Source of the DNA: Candidatus Nanopelagicales bacterium
GTDB taxonomy: Bacteria > Actinomycetota > Actinomycetes > S36-B12 > CAIYMF01
Length of the DNA stretch: 51,816 bases
Direction: 5' to 3'
NCBI GenBank assembly: GCA_025351185.1
Contig: JANXWJ010000027.1
Location: forward strand, 1 to 51,816
Part shown: positions 8,209-17,223 of the stretch, in pieces
Layout: every line of letters begins with the position of its first letter
Position numbering within the stretch: position 1 is the first letter of the stretch
Notes under the pieces: model-generated
What the model was told of the DNA's origin: nothing
The model's input: the letters and a program-made list of their open reading frames with translations, nothing else
The model's database searches: none
Made by a program: the position numbers and the translations under genes

Positions 8209-9291
8209 TCAGGAGGTGGGGGCGAAGCGCGCCGCGACCGAGAGGAAACGCTCGTTGGCCTCCGTCTCGCCGATCGTGATGCGCACACCCTCGCGGCCAT
8301 AGGGGCGGACCGCGAGACTGACCGCCTCGAGCGCGGAGACGAACTCGTCGTGGCGGTCGCCGAGCCGCAGCCACACGAAGTTGGCCTGGCTCGCCGGGAG
8401 GGCCCAGCCCTGCGCTGCCATCCTCGCCTCGACCCGGTCGCGCTCCGCGACGAGAGCGTCGACCCGCTCGAGGAGCGCACTCTCCGCACGCAACGACGCG
8501 ATCGCCGCGGCCTGCGCGACGGTCGAGACACCGAAAGGCACTGCGGTCTGACGAAGACCCTTCGCGACCGGCGGGTGCGCGATGGCGAACCCGACCCGGA
8601 GCCCGGCGAGACCGTAAGCCTTGGAGAACGTACGCAGGACAGCGACGTTGGGTCGGTCGCGGTAGGTGTCGAGACCGCGCACGGCGGCACCGTCGCGGAC
8701 GAACTCGACGTAGGCCTCGTCCACGACGACGAGCACGTCGTCAGGCACCCGATCGAGGAAGCGGTCGAGGTCGGCCTGCGTGACGACGGTGCCGGTGGGG
8801 TTGTTGGGCGTGCACACGAAGATCAGCCGGGTGCGCTCGGTGATGGCGTCGGCCATCGCATCGAGGTCGTGGCTCTCGTCGTCGCGCAATGGCACCTGGA
8901 CCGGGGCCGCGCCGGAGATGGTGGTCATGATCGGGTAGGCCTCGAACGACCGCCACGCGAAGAGCACCTCATCGCCCGGGCCCGCCGTGATCTGCACGAC
9001 CTGCTGCAGCAGACCGACCGATCCGGTGCCCAGCGCGATGTGCTCGATAGGCACGTCGTGCCGCTCCGCGAGCGCGGCGACGAGAGCGGTCGCGGCGGGG
9101 TCGGGATAGCGGTTGGTGGTGCTCGCGGCCGCGGTGATCTCCTCGATCACACCGGGCAGCGGCGGATACGGGTTCTCGTTGCTCGACAGCTTGTAGGGCG
9201 TGAGGTCGGCCCGACCCGTGGGCTGCTTACCGGCGACGTAGGCCGGCAGCCGGTCGAGAGTGTCGCGCAGGCGCGGGGAGGTGCCGGACAT
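8209..9291 (-). CDS. hisC: Histidinol-phosphate / aromatic aminotransferase (class I/II, PLP)
   Basis: 360 residues from ATG 9291. PLP-binding motifs are complete: NNPTG (163-167), Asp191 in VDEAY, and Lys224 in [10 protein letters not shown], which forms the internal aldimine. The type interconverts imidazole acetol phosphate and histidinol phosphate, but actinobacteria also carry paralogues acting on phenylpyruvate. There are no his genes around it, so the aromatic or second-copy role is likely. No ribosome site; TAGGGT 7 nt before the ATG suggests a leaderless mRNA. Confidence 0.85.
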   Translation of the reverse strand: MSGTSPRLRDTLDRLPAYVAGKQPTGRADLTPYKLSSNENPYPPLPGVIEEITAAASTTNRYPDPAATALVAALAERHDVPIEHIALGTGSVGLLQQVVQITAGPGDEVLFAWRSFEAYPIMTTISGAAPVQVPLRDDESHDLDAMADAITERTRLIFVCTPNNPTGTVVTQADLDRFLDRVPDDVLVVVDEAYVEFVRDGAAVRGLDTYRDRPNVAVLRTFSKAYGLAGLRVGFAIAHPPVAKGLRQTAVPFGVSTVAQAAAIASLRAESALLERVDALVAERDRVEARMAAQGWALPASQANFVWLRLGDRHDEFVSALEAVSLAVRPYGREGVRITIGETEANERFLSVAARFAPTS

Positions 9292-9298
9292 GGCGACG

Positions 9299-9304
9299 AC
9301 CCTA
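9299..9304 (-). promoter_or_regulatory. -10 hexamer of leaderless hisC-like mRNA
   Basis: TAGGGT on the minus strand, 7 nt from ATG 9291, no Shine-Dalgarno sequence. Confidence 0.5.
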
Positions 9305-9369
9305 CCCACGACGCGCGGCACCGCCCGCCGGGCGACCGGGGTCGTTAGCGTGACGCTCGTGGAGCACGA

Positions 9370-10563
9370 GTGAGCCGCATCGGCGCCGAGCGCACGGGGG
9401 GCATCAGCCTGCGCCTGCGCATGGCACTGATGGCTCTGGCAGGTGTCGTCGCGCTCGTCGTCGTCGGGCTCCTCGTGCACGCTGCCTGGGTCGATGTGGA
9501 CACTGCGACGAAGGCCGTGCAGAACGCCGCGCCGGCCGGCCGCGACACCGCGATCGACGGGCTGGCCGGGGTCGCGCGCCGGCTGGCCGTCGCGCTCGCC
9601 GTCGCCGGCTCGGTGATCGTCGCGCTGCTGCTGTCGGCCTACGTCCTGGTGCGCGCGTGGGTCCTCACCCCGCTCGACGACTTGCGTCATCAGCTGCGCG
9701 ACGTCGGTCGCGCGGGGCACCGCGACCGTGTCATCGTGTCGAGCGGACCGCCCGAGCTGCGGGCCGCGGGCCGCGACGCCGAGGCCATGCGACGAGCGCT
9801 CGTGACCGAGGCTGACTCCGCCCGCGCGGCCGAGGGCAGCCTCGCGCTCGAGGGGCCGGTCGTCTCCGCGATCCGCCGCGAGCTCGACACCGACCCCGAC
9901 CCGGTCGCCGCGCGGCTCGAGATCCACGGCCGCCTGCATCCGGCCGAGGGCGTGCTCGCCGGCGACTGGTGGGGGGTCGTCGCCCTCGACGGCGAGCGCA
10001 CCGGGCTCGTCCTGGTCGACGTCTCGGGCCACGGCGCCCTGGCCGGGATCGTGTCGATGCGCCTGCGCTGGGTGATGTCGGTGGCACTGCGGTCCGGCTT
10101 CGACGTCGGCACCGCCCTCGAGCGGGCCGCGACCTCCTTTGACGGCGCGGTCGACGGCCGCTTCGCGACCGCCCTCGTCGTCGTGCTCGACCCACTCGCC
10201 GAGACCCTGTCGTGGGCCAACGCAGGGCACCCGGCCGGCTGGCTCCTGCCGGATGGACGTACGTCGGACCGGGTGCCCCTGGCACCGACCGGGCCGCTCG
10301 TCTCGGGGCTCGGCGGGTCGTGGGAGACGCGGCGAGCACCGCTGCTCGTCGGCGACGTGCTGCTGGCCTGGTCCGACGGCCTCGTCGAGGCACGCGACCC
10401 CGGCCGCGAGGTGGGCGACGACGAGCTCGCCCGACGGGTCGAGGAGTCCGGGACCCGAACGCCTCGAGAGCTCGTCAGCCGGCTCCTCGCCGACCTCCGG
10501 GAACAGGCGCCGGAGTGGTCCCGCGACGACGTCACCCTCGTCGCCGTCCGTCGTACGTCGTAG
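9370..10563 (+). CDS. Membrane-bound SpoIIE-type PP2C phosphatase with HAMP-like linker
   Basis: 397 residues. Two helices (about 16-38 and 72-98) enclose a short extracytoplasmic loop of about 35 residues; a HAMP-like linker follows, then the SpoIIE domain from about 185. Metal-binding acids are visible as Asp199 in GDWWG, Asp217 in VDVSGHG, and the late SDGL and RDDVT motifs, so it should be active. Such enzymes dephosphorylate Ser of anti-anti-sigma proteins. No STAS or RsbW partner gene is adjacent. GTG 9370 has GGAG 5 nt upstream. Confidence 0.85.
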   Translation: MSRIGAERTGGISLRLRMALMALAGVVALVVVGLLVHAAWVDVDTATKAVQNAAPAGRDTAIDGLAGVARRLAVALAVAGSVIVALLLSAYVLVRAWVLTPLDDLRHQLRDVGRAGHRDRVIVSSGPPELRAAGRDAEAMRRALVTEADSARAAEGSLALEGPVVSAIRRELDTDPDPVAARLEIHGRLHPAEGVLAGDWWGVVALDGERTGLVLVDVSGHGALAGIVSMRLRWVMSVALRSGFDVGTALERAATSFDGAVDGRFATALVVVLDPLAETLSWANAGHPAGWLLPDGRTSDRVPLAPTGPLVSGLGGSWETRRAPLLVGDVLLAWSDGLVEARDPGREVGDDELARRVEESGTRTPRELVSRLLADLREQAPEWSRDDVTLVAVRRTS

Positions 10564-10627
10564 TCGGCCGGCCCCCGCCGCGCGCAGTCATCACCCCGCT
10601 GCGTGCTGCGCCACCCACCACACGGAC

Positions 10628-10649
10628 GGTCCGGGGGGCCGAACGGACC
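10628..10649 (+). terminator. Possible terminator after the phosphatase gene
   Basis: GGTCCG (10628-10633) pairs with CGGACC (10644-10649) around a 10-nt loop. Modest stem. Confidence 0.4.
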
Positions 10650-10804
10650 ATCGGGACTGGGACAGAGGTCCCCGTGGCCCCCGTCACGTACGTCCAATCA
10701 GGTATCCGTCTTCAGTTTTCTCAAGCGGGGGCCGAGGACTGAAGGGGGAATCACGGGGACGTCGTCCCACGAGCTCTGGTCACGATGCGCGGAAGGGGGT
10801 GCCT

Positions 10805-12064
10805 GTGAGTCCACAGGCCGGGTGGTACGCCGACCCGACAGACCCTGCCGCCGTGCGGTGGTGGGACGGCGGTCAGTGGACGATCGAGACGCGACCTGCC
10901 CCGCGTGAGATGGCGATGGCAGGGTCCGCCCCGGCCGTCGTCGCCGCGACTCCGACCATCGTTGCGTCCGTCACGCCCTCCCTCGCCCCAATCGCCACGC
11001 CGGCGCCCGCGCCCGTCGTGCTCGCGCCGGTCGTGCTCGCGCCGGTCGTGACGCCGAGCCTCGTCACCGTCGAGGTCAGCGCGCCCGTCCCCAGCCTCGT
11101 GCCGACCGACCACCGCGGCCCCGGCACCACGGCGGCGACGCCGCCGCCCCCGCTGGTGACGACGTACGAGCCCGAGGTCATCCCCGTCGACCGCTCGCGC
11201 CCCGGCGGCGGCACCGCCCCTGCCCCTCGTCCGGTGGCAACCTCCAACCTCGCCTCGACCTGGGTCGACGACTCGCTCCCGACGACGCCGCACACCGGGG
11301 TCCAGCCGGGCGGATTCATCGCCGGCGGTGGCACGTCCGGCTTCGGTGCCACGGGGCCTTCGGGCAACATGCGCGGGGGTTTCTCCGCGAGCCCCACGAT
11401 GGACTTCTCTGCCGTCGGTCACGCCGGCACCCCGCACGAGACCCGCCACTGGGGTCGCACGATCGTAGTGCTGGTGCTGGGCCTCGCCGTCGTCGCGGCG
11501 TTCTGCGTCGTCGCCGTGCCGCGCTATCTCGCAGCGCGCGCCCAGGGGCTCGCGGCCGAGCAGCCCGACGTCCTGAGCCACGCCGCTCCCGCGACCCTCG
11601 CCGGCCAGAAGCGCGTCGCGAAGGCTGACGCCGGCTTCACCGGTGCCGCACGAGACTTCAAGTCACAGGGCGCCACGTGGGCCTGGGGCGGCAGCTATGG
11701 CTCCCGCACGGCCACGACGTCCTACCTCGCCAGCGACATCCCGGTCGACTCACGCGACGAGGCCGTCAAGACCCTCACCAACCACGAGGCCGCCAACGAG
11801 CTGCTCGCCTCGATGAGCCAGCGCCTGCTGCCCGGCGGCACCGTGGTGCTCGGCACGGCGACGGAATACGCCTCGCCCGTCGGCGGCAAGACCTGGTGCA
11901 TGCAGGTCACGGCCAGCGGCACCGCGAACGGCTACTGCGTCTGGACCAACGGCAAGGAATGGCTCGCCGTGCTCACCAACCCGGGCCTCGAGACCAGCGC
12001 CGGCAAGAGCACCCTCAGCGCCCTCGCCCAGCTAGCCAAGATCACCACCAAGCCCACCAAGTAG
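10805..12064 (+). CDS. DUF2510 membrane-anchored protein with Pro/Ala-rich linker
   Basis: 419 residues from GTG 10805, preceded by GGAAGGGGG; a much longer frame upstream overlaps the phosphatase and is a shadow. Residues 6-26 are a DUF2510 motif (GWYADP, then RWWDGGQWT), a small tryptophan domain seen at the cytoplasmic end of actinobacterial membrane proteins. Residues 35-150 are Pro/Ala/Val-rich, with a perfect repeat of VVLAP. One helix at about 218-238 leads to an extracellular domain of 180 residues with two cysteines. Function unknown. Confidence 0.75.
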   Translation: MSPQAGWYADPTDPAAVRWWDGGQWTIETRPAPREMAMAGSAPAVVAATPTIVASVTPSLAPIATPAPAPVVLAPVVLAPVVTPSLVTVEVSAPVPSLVPTDHRGPGTTAATPPPPLVTTYEPEVIPVDRSRPGGGTAPAPRPVATSNLASTWVDDSLPTTPHTGVQPGGFIAGGGTSGFGATGPSGNMRGGFSASPTMDFSAVGHAGTPHETRHWGRTIVVLVLGLAVVAAFCVVAVPRYLAARAQGLAAEQPDVLSHAAPATLAGQKRVAKADAGFTGAARDFKSQGATWAWGGSYGSRTATTSYLASDIPVDSRDEAVKTLTNHEAANELLASMSQRLLPGGTVVLGTATEYASPVGGKTWCMQVTASGTANGYCVWTNGKEWLAVLTNPGLETSAGKSTLSALAQLAKITTKPTK

Positions 12065-12200
12065 CCCCCGCGCCCGACACGGGCGAACGGCTCAGCGATC
12101 ACGCCCTGTGGGACGAGCGTTGTGCGGCCGCTGGCAACTGGAGCACCAACTCGTGGAGCCATCGCGCGCTACGGGTCCGAGCCCGGCCAGGTCCCCCATC

Positions 12201-12261
12201 GCTGACCTGGGTGTTGTGGGTGTTTCCCACCGCGTGAAGCCCCCACAACACCCAGGTCAGC
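12201..12261. terminator. Long perfect palindrome (20-bp arms), terminator
   Basis: Arms 12201-12220 and 12242-12261 are perfectly complementary; loop of 21 nt. It lies in the 333-nt gap between the DUF2510 gene and the VOC gene, the rest of which shows no gene. The loop begins TGTTTC after GTGG, as in the palindrome at 12851. Confidence 0.75.
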
Positions 12262-12397
12262 GGTGGGGTGGCCGTGGCGGTCGTGGTGCGGTTAGCCTTT
12301 GCTGTTCGCGGACACTGCTCCGCCCACCTTGGTCGTCTCGTGTCGGCTGGGCACCGCCCCAGGTCACGAGCTCCGACCGGTACGACGGAGAGCAGCC

Positions 12398-12889
12398 ATG
12401 TCACACGACCCGATCCACGAGAGCCCCGCGACCACCACCACGTCGGATGACATCTCGCCCGCCTCGGCTGGTGCGCCGTTCACGTTGGGACGTATCGCAC
12501 CGATGGTGTTCGACACCGACATCGAAGGGTCGGTCGCGTTCTATCGCGACGTGTTCGGCTTCGAGAAGGATTTCGAGAATGGCGACCCGGTGGGTTTCGT
12601 CATCCTCGTCAAGGACGCCGCCGAGCTGCACCTCTCGCTCGTGCCCGGGCACAAGGGCAGCACCGCCAACGTCGCGCACCTCATGGTCGACGACGCCGAT
12701 GCGCTCTACGCCCGGCTCGAGCAGCACGGAGTGCGCATCGTGAAGGCGATCCGCGATGCCGACTACGGCATGCGCACGTTCGTCTTCGCCGACCCCGACG
12801 GCAACCGCATCGACGTCGGCGAAGACCTCGAGCGCACCGCACACCCCACTGCTCAGACTGATCGTGTGGCTGTTTCTCGCCTGCAGTGA
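12398..12889 (+). CDS. Glyoxalase/bleomycin-resistance (VOC) family protein
   Basis: 163 residues from ATG 12398 with GGAGAG upstream. After 30 disordered residues a VOC domain begins (LGRIAPMVFDTDIEGSVAFY); it ends GMRTFVFADPDGNRIDVGE, where the Glu is the usual C-terminal metal ligand position. Such proteins act as glyoxalases, dioxygenases, isomerases or drug-binding proteins; which one is not clear. The last 13 codons are encoded by the left arm and loop of a repeated palindrome, so the tail has been altered by that element. Confidence 0.8.
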   Translation: MSHDPIHESPATTTTSDDISPASAGAPFTLGRIAPMVFDTDIEGSVAFYRDVFGFEKDFENGDPVGFVILVKDAAELHLSLVPGHKGSTANVAHLMVDDADALYARLEQHGVRIVKAIRDADYGMRTFVFADPDGNRIDVGEDLERTAHPTAQTDRVAVSRLQ

Positions 12890-12911
12890 CGACCACACGA
12901 TCAGTCTGAGC
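12851..12911. repeat. Dispersed palindrome, copy 1 (bidirectional terminator)
   Basis: Arms GCTCAGACTGATCGTGTGG (12851-12869) and its complement (12893-12911), 23-nt loop. The stop codon of the VOC gene (12887-12889) lies in the loop. The minus-strand thioesterase gene ends 8 nt further on. A second copy with identical arms and a loop of identical length is at 30646-30706. Confidence 0.85.
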
Positions 12912-12918
12912 GCGGGGG

Positions 12919-13938
12919 TCAGAGCACGCGGTCGGGGACGGACTCGACGGCGCTGCGCAGGTCGATGAGGGCTCGGGCGTGCGCCTCGAGCTCGACGTCC
13001 TCGGCCGAGACCGGCACCCAGGTGCGTACGGCGGCGGCGCTGCCGTCTGGCTGCAGCGACACGAAGACGATGAGGCAGTGCGTCGTGAGCTCGAGGGTCG
13101 CGGTCGCGGGATCACCGGAGCGTACGTGGACGCTGATGTGCATGCTCGTCGTGCCGGTGTGCACGAGTCGCGCCTCGACCTCGACGAGGTGCCCGATGTG
13201 CAGCGGGCGGTAGAAGCGCACGCCGCCGGCGTAGACAGCCACGTTGCGGGCGTCGCCGGTCCACTGCGTCGCGAGCACGTGCGCCGCCTCGTCGATCCAC
13301 CGCATGACGATGCCGCCGTGCACCTTGCCGCCCCAGTTGACGTCGGTGGGCGCAGCGAGGAACCGCAGCACGACGCTCGGCGCAGTGCCTGCGTCGGTGT
13401 AGTGCTGCGCGGCCATCGAAGCCTCGATGTCGGCGCGCAGAGAGATCCGGCGTACGGCGAGGGCCTCGGCGCGACGGCCGTCGTCGCTGTCGGGCACCCA
13501 CTTCGGCACCTCGACCGAGCGCCCTGACTCATCGACCGCGACGAAGATGACGAGGCACTTCGTCGTCTCGACGAGGTCGGCACCCGTCGGCGGACCGGAG
13601 CGCACGACGGTCTCGATGTGCATGCTGCTGCGCCCGGTGTAGACGAGCCGCACGGTGACCTCGACGAGGTGACCCGTCGCGACCGGTCGGGTGAAGCGGA
13701 TGTGCCCGACGTACGCCGTCACGCAGTAGCGACCGGACCAGCTCGCCGCCAGTGCGTACGCCGCCTTGTCGATCCACTCGAGCACGCGACCGCCATCGAC
13801 GCTGCCGGAGTAGCCCGCATCGGTGGGCGCCGCGAGGAAGCGCAGCGTCAGCTCATGGTCGCGAGCCACGACAGCCTCCTCGTCGATGTGCACCCACGTG
13901 CGACCGCAGTCTTGCGGCTCGGCTGCGAGCGAGTCCAC
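12919..13938 (-). CDS. Acyl-CoA thioesterase, two tandem hotdog domains
   Basis: 339 residues from GTG 13938; the start is uncertain because the ribosome site is weak and the frame is open into dnaB. Two hotdog repeats are clear. The first has GSVDGGRVLEWIDKAAY, the second GKVHGGIVMRWIDEAAH; each is followed by a VEV.VRLVYTG / VEVEARLVHTG strand pair and SSMHI / TSMHI. The architecture matches the BFIT/BACH acyl-CoA hydrolases. In the first repeat HGG is replaced by DGG. Starts 50 nt after dnaB and may be co-transcribed with it. Confidence 0.85.
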   Translation of the reverse strand: MDSLAAEPQDCGRTWVHIDEEAVVARDHELTLRFLAAPTDAGYSGSVDGGRVLEWIDKAAYALAASWSGRYCVTAYVGHIRFTRPVATGHLVEVTVRLVYTGRSSMHIETVVRSGPPTGADLVETTKCLVIFVAVDESGRSVEVPKWVPDSDDGRRAEALAVRRISLRADIEASMAAQHYTDAGTAPSVVLRFLAAPTDVNWGGKVHGGIVMRWIDEAAHVLATQWTGDARNVAVYAGGVRFYRPLHIGHLVEVEARLVHTGTTSMHISVHVRSGDPATATLELTTHCLIVFVSLQPDGSAAAVRTWVPVSAEDVELEAHARALIDLRSAVESVPDRVL

Positions 13939-13987
13939 ATCCAGCGAGCACGAACGGCTCCGACGCGGGAGCCGCCCTGCGTCCGTC

Positions 13988-15346
13988 CTAAGCCTGGGCC
14001 ATGTCGACAAAGCGGCTGTAGTGACCCTGGAACGCCACGGTGAAGTTGCCGGTCGGGCCGTTGCGGTGCTTGGCGAGGATGAAGTCGGCCTCGCCCGCTC
14101 GCGGCGACTCGCGCTCGTAGGCGTCCTCACGGTGCAGCAGGATGACCATGTCGGCATCTTGTTCGATAGAACCCGACTCGCGCAGGTCGCTCATCTGGGG
14201 ACGCTTGTCGGTGCGCTGCTCGGCGCCACGGTTGAGCTGGCTGATCGCGACGACGGGGACGTCGAGCTCCTTCGCCAGGAGCTTGAGCGAGCGCGAGAAC
14301 TCCGAGACCTCCTGCTGGCGGCTCTCGACCTTCTTGCCCGAGCTCATCAGCTGGAGGTAGTCGATGACGACGAGGCGGAGATCGTGGCGCTGCTTGAGGC
14401 GCCGGCACTTCGCGCGGATCTCCATCATCGTCATGTTGGGGCTGTCGTCGATGAACAGCGGTGCCTCAGACACCGCGCTCATCTTGCGCGCGAGCTTCTG
14501 CCAGTCGGCGTCGGACATCGTGCCGCTGCGCAGGTGGTTGAGCGCGATCTGCGCCTCGGCCGAGAGCAGCCGCATCGCGATCTCGTTGCGGCTCATCTCC
14601 AGGCTGAAGATGGCGCTGGTGAGCCCGTGCTTGATCGAGGCCGACCGGGCGAGGTCGAGCCCGAGCGTGGACTTGCCGATCGCAGGCCGAGCCGCGACCA
14701 CGATCATCTGGCCGCCGTGCATGCCGTTGGTGACGCTGTCGAGATCGGCGAAGCCGGTGGGCACGCCGGCCAGCACGCCGCCGCGCGACGCGATCGCGTC
14801 GATCTCCTCGAGGGTGCCGGGCATGATCTCGGAGAGAGGCAGGTAGTCCTCGCTCGTGCGCCGGTCGGTCACGTCATAGACCGCGGCCTGGGCCCGGTCG
14901 ACGATCATGTCGACGTCGCCCTCCCCGGCATAGCCCATCTGCACGATGCGGGTGCCGGCCTCGACGAGGCGGCGCAGCACGGCGCGCTCCTGGACGATCT
15001 GGGCGTAGTAGCCGGCGTTGGCCGCCGTGGGCACCGACGCCACGAGCGTGTGGAGATACGGCGCACCCCCCACGCGACCGAGCTCGCCGATCTTGGCCAG
15101 CTCGCCCGACACGGTGATCGCGTCGGCCGGCTCACCGCGGCCGTAGAGATCAAGGACCGAGGCGAAGATGAGGGCGTGCGCGGGGCGGTAGAAGTCGCCC
15201 TCGCGCAGGGTCTCCACGACGTCGGCGATGGCGTCCTTGCTCAGCAGCATCGCGCCGATCACGGACTGCTCGGCAGCGATGTCCTGGGGCGGGGTGCGGT
15301 CGGGGGCACCACGGTCGTCGCGGGGGTTGAGCTCGACGACACTCAC
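13988..15346 (-). CDS. dnaB: Replicative DNA helicase
   Basis: 452 residues from GTG 15346; AGGAGGG lies 8 nt upstream, whereas an ATG at 15367 would put that ribosome site inside the gene. An N-terminal DnaB domain (about 20-125) is followed by a RecA-like domain with Walker A (AAR..IGKST, Lys225), SLEMS and VVIDYLQLMS. It unwinds DNA at the replication fork as a hexamer. No intein is present, unlike in mycobacterial DnaB. In this region it follows the rpsF-ssb-rpsR-rplI cluster, the common actinobacterial order. Confidence 0.96.
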   Translation of the reverse strand: MSVVELNPRDDRGAPDRTPPQDIAAEQSVIGAMLLSKDAIADVVETLREGDFYRPAHALIFASVLDLYGRGEPADAITVSGELAKIGELGRVGGAPYLHTLVASVPTAANAGYYAQIVQERAVLRRLVEAGTRIVQMGYAGEGDVDMIVDRAQAAVYDVTDRRTSEDYLPLSEIMPGTLEEIDAIASRGGVLAGVPTGFADLDSVTNGMHGGQMIVVAARPAIGKSTLGLDLARSASIKHGLTSAIFSLEMSRNEIAMRLLSAEAQIALNHLRSGTMSDADWQKLARKMSAVSEAPLFIDDSPNMTMMEIRAKCRRLKQRHDLRLVVIDYLQLMSSGKKVESRQQEVSEFSRSLKLLAKELDVPVVAISQLNRGAEQRTDKRPQMSDLRESGSIEQDADMVILLHREDAYERESPRAGEADFILAKHRNGPTGNFTVAFQGHYSRFVDMAQA

Positions 15347-15447
15347 AGGTGGGACCCTCCTCGACATGCGTTCCGACGCTCCGCCTGGCGGGGCTCGAGC
15401 AGCTCCGCACCCTAGGTCTACGCCCCAGGTCCGACACTGCACGCGCG

Positions 15448-15476
15448 AACGTAGGGGGGTCTGCGCCCGGACTCAA
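15448..15476 (-). promoter_or_regulatory. Predicted dnaB promoter
   Basis: On the minus strand TTGAGT (15471-15476), 17-nt spacer, TACGTT (15448-15453), about 100 nt before the dnaB start. Fits the housekeeping sigma factor consensus. Confidence 0.5.
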
Positions 15477-15483
15477 CGTGGCC

Positions 15484-15548
15484 TGTGGACAGACCTGGGG
15501 ATGACGTGGGGAAACCGCCGAGAAGTCGGGTGACAAGACTGTGGACAA
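15484..15548. promoter_or_regulatory. DnaA-box-like sites upstream of dnaB
   Basis: TGTGGACAA at 15540-15548 is the exact complement of TTGTCCACA, the preferred DnaA box of Streptomyces. TGTGGACAG at 15484-15492 differs by one base. Both lie in the 456-nt divergent gap between dnaB and the MATE gene, which holds no gene. Confidence 0.5.
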
Positions 15549-15790
15549 CCCGGGGATAACCTTCTCGATCTTGGTCCCGCAAGCCTCTGACCTGCACTGA
15601 CGCTCTCCCCAGCCTGGGGAGGGAAGAAACATCTCGCGGGTGTCCGCCTGGTGAACACATCTGGTCGCAGGCACATCGGCCGACCGCGTGCAACCCCCGT
15701 GACAGCGGTTACACAGCGGGCCTCGCTGCGACGCGGACCTCGTCGTGATCGCGAGCACCGGGCGCTGGTCGGCACGGGTGGGCGACCGAC

Positions 15791-15796
15791 GAGAAT
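15791..15796 (+). promoter_or_regulatory. Possible -10 hexamer of leaderless MATE mRNA
   Basis: GAGAAT 6 nt before GTG 15803; there is no ribosome site. Confidence 0.35.
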
Positions 15797-15802
15797 GCCC
15801 GG

Positions 15803-17209
15803 GTGGACGACACCGGCACCGACGCTCCTGGGCCGGCCAAGGACCCACCGCCAGCCGCGACCGCAGCCGCGCCGGACCGGCTCACGGCGGCGCCGGACGG
15901 GTCGCTGCGCGAGATCCTGCGCCTGGCCGTGCCCGCCCTCGGGGCGCTCGTCGCCCAGCCGCTCTACTTCCTCGTCGACGCCGCGATCGTGGGCACCCTG
16001 GGCACCGCGCAGCTCGCCGGCCTCGGCGCCGGCGCGACCATCGGCAGCCTCGCGGTCGGCCTGTGCGTCTTCCTCGCCTACGCCACGACGAGCTCGGTCG
16101 CGCGCCGCCTCGGCGAGGGCCGGTGGGACGCCGCAGTCAGCGAAGGCGTCGAGGGCATGGGCCTCGGGCTCCTGCTCGGGGTGGTCATCGGAGTCCTGAT
16201 CGCGGCGTTCGCGCAGCCGTTGGTGCAGTTGTTCGGTGCCTCCGACGTCGTCTCGCCGTACGCCGTCACCTACCTGCGCGTCGTGGCGCTCGGCTTCCCC
16301 GCGGCGCTCGTCGCGATGGCGGGGATCGGCGTGCTGCGCGGGCTGCAGGACACCCGCACGACCCTGCTCGTCACGTTGCTCGCCGTCACGGTCAACGCCG
16401 TCATCGCGATCACGCTCGTGCTCGAGCTCGCCTGGGGGATCGCCGGGTCGGCGGTCGCGACCGTGGTGGCCGAGTGGGTGCAGGCGATCGCCTACACGCT
16501 CGTCGTCGTGCGCGTCGCGCGACGTCACGGGGTGCCGCTGCGCCCGTCGGGCATCGGCGTGCTGGCCGCCATTCGCACCGGGACGCCGCTGTTCTGGCGC
16601 ACGGTGGCGCTTCGCGCCGTCTACCTCGTCGCCGCTGCCGTCGCGGCGCGGATGAGCGACGCCGACCTCGCGGCGTATCACGTGAGCTTCCAGGTGTGGA
16701 TCGTGCTGGCGCTCGCGGCCGACGCGCTCGCGATCGCCGGAATGTCGCTGCTCGGTCGCTACCTCGGCGCCGACGACCCGGCAGGTGCGCGTCGGGTGAC
16801 CGCGCGACTCGTACGCCTCGGTGCCGGGCTCGGCGTGGTGCTGGGAGTCGTTCTGCTGCTTGCGGTTCCGTGGTTGCCGCGGGTCTTCTCCGGTGACCCG
16901 GTCGTGCGCGACCTCATCGCCGCGTCGCTGCTCATCGGTGCGCTGCAGCAGCCGCTGACCACTCCGGTGTTCGTGCTCGACGGGGTGCTCATCGGCGCCG
17001 GTGACGGTCGCTGGCTGGCGATCGCGGGCACGGTCATGCTCGTGGCCTTCCTCCCGGCCGCGTGGTGGGTGCTGCGTCTCGACCTCGGTGTGGTCGGGCT
17101 CTGGTGGGCGCTCACCTGGTTCATGGTCGTGCGTGCCGCGCTGCTCGGGTGGCGGGCGCGCGGCGACACCTGGCTGCGCCCGAGCCACCCGGCAGAATCG
17201 GGTGCATGA
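15803..17209 (+). CDS. MATE-family efflux transporter
   Basis: 468 residues, about twelve helices, with an N-terminal Pro/Ala-rich tail of 33 residues. ILRLAVPALGALVAQPLYFLVD is the first MATE helix region and LAGLGAGATIG the second. The two halves are related, as expected. Members expel cationic drugs or metabolites using Na+ or H+. In S. coelicolor a MATE-type gene also lies by dnaB. GTG 15803 without a ribosome site is the best start. It ends 10 nt before the phosphatase gene. Confidence 0.9.
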   Translation: MDDTGTDAPGPAKDPPPAATAAAPDRLTAAPDGSLREILRLAVPALGALVAQPLYFLVDAAIVGTLGTAQLAGLGAGATIGSLAVGLCVFLAYATTSSVARRLGEGRWDAAVSEGVEGMGLGLLLGVVIGVLIAAFAQPLVQLFGASDVVSPYAVTYLRVVALGFPAALVAMAGIGVLRGLQDTRTTLLVTLLAVTVNAVIAITLVLELAWGIAGSAVATVVAEWVQAIAYTLVVVRVARRHGVPLRPSGIGVLAAIRTGTPLFWRTVALRAVYLVAAAVAARMSDADLAAYHVSFQVWIVLALAADALAIAGMSLLGRYLGADDPAGARRVTARLVRLGAGLGVVLGVVLLLAVPWLPRVFSGDPVVRDLIAASLLIGALQQPLTTPVFVLDGVLIGAGDGRWLAIAGTVMLVAFLPAAWWVLRLDLGVVGLWWALTWFMVVRAALLGWRARGDTWLRPSHPAESGA

Positions 17210-17223
17210 GGATGAGCCCATGA
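17206..17223 (+). other. Five-codon overlapping mini-ORF
   Basis: An ATG at 17206 overlaps the MATE stop and reads M-R-M-S-P-stop. Its TGA (17221-17223) overlaps ATG 17220 of the phosphatase. CAGAAT lies 7 nt before 17206. It could link translation of the two genes; it could also be chance. Confidence 0.25.

Noticed and set aside
10705-10740. FliA/WhiG-type promoter before the DUF2510 gene
   Set aside because: TCAAG and GCCGA are only about 5-6 nt apart; the consensus needs about 15.
12110-12198. tRNA ending in CCA
   Set aside because: GGGAC and GTCCC could pair and a T-arm-like hairpin exists, but the acceptor stem fails at the fourth pair and no D- or anticodon arm forms.
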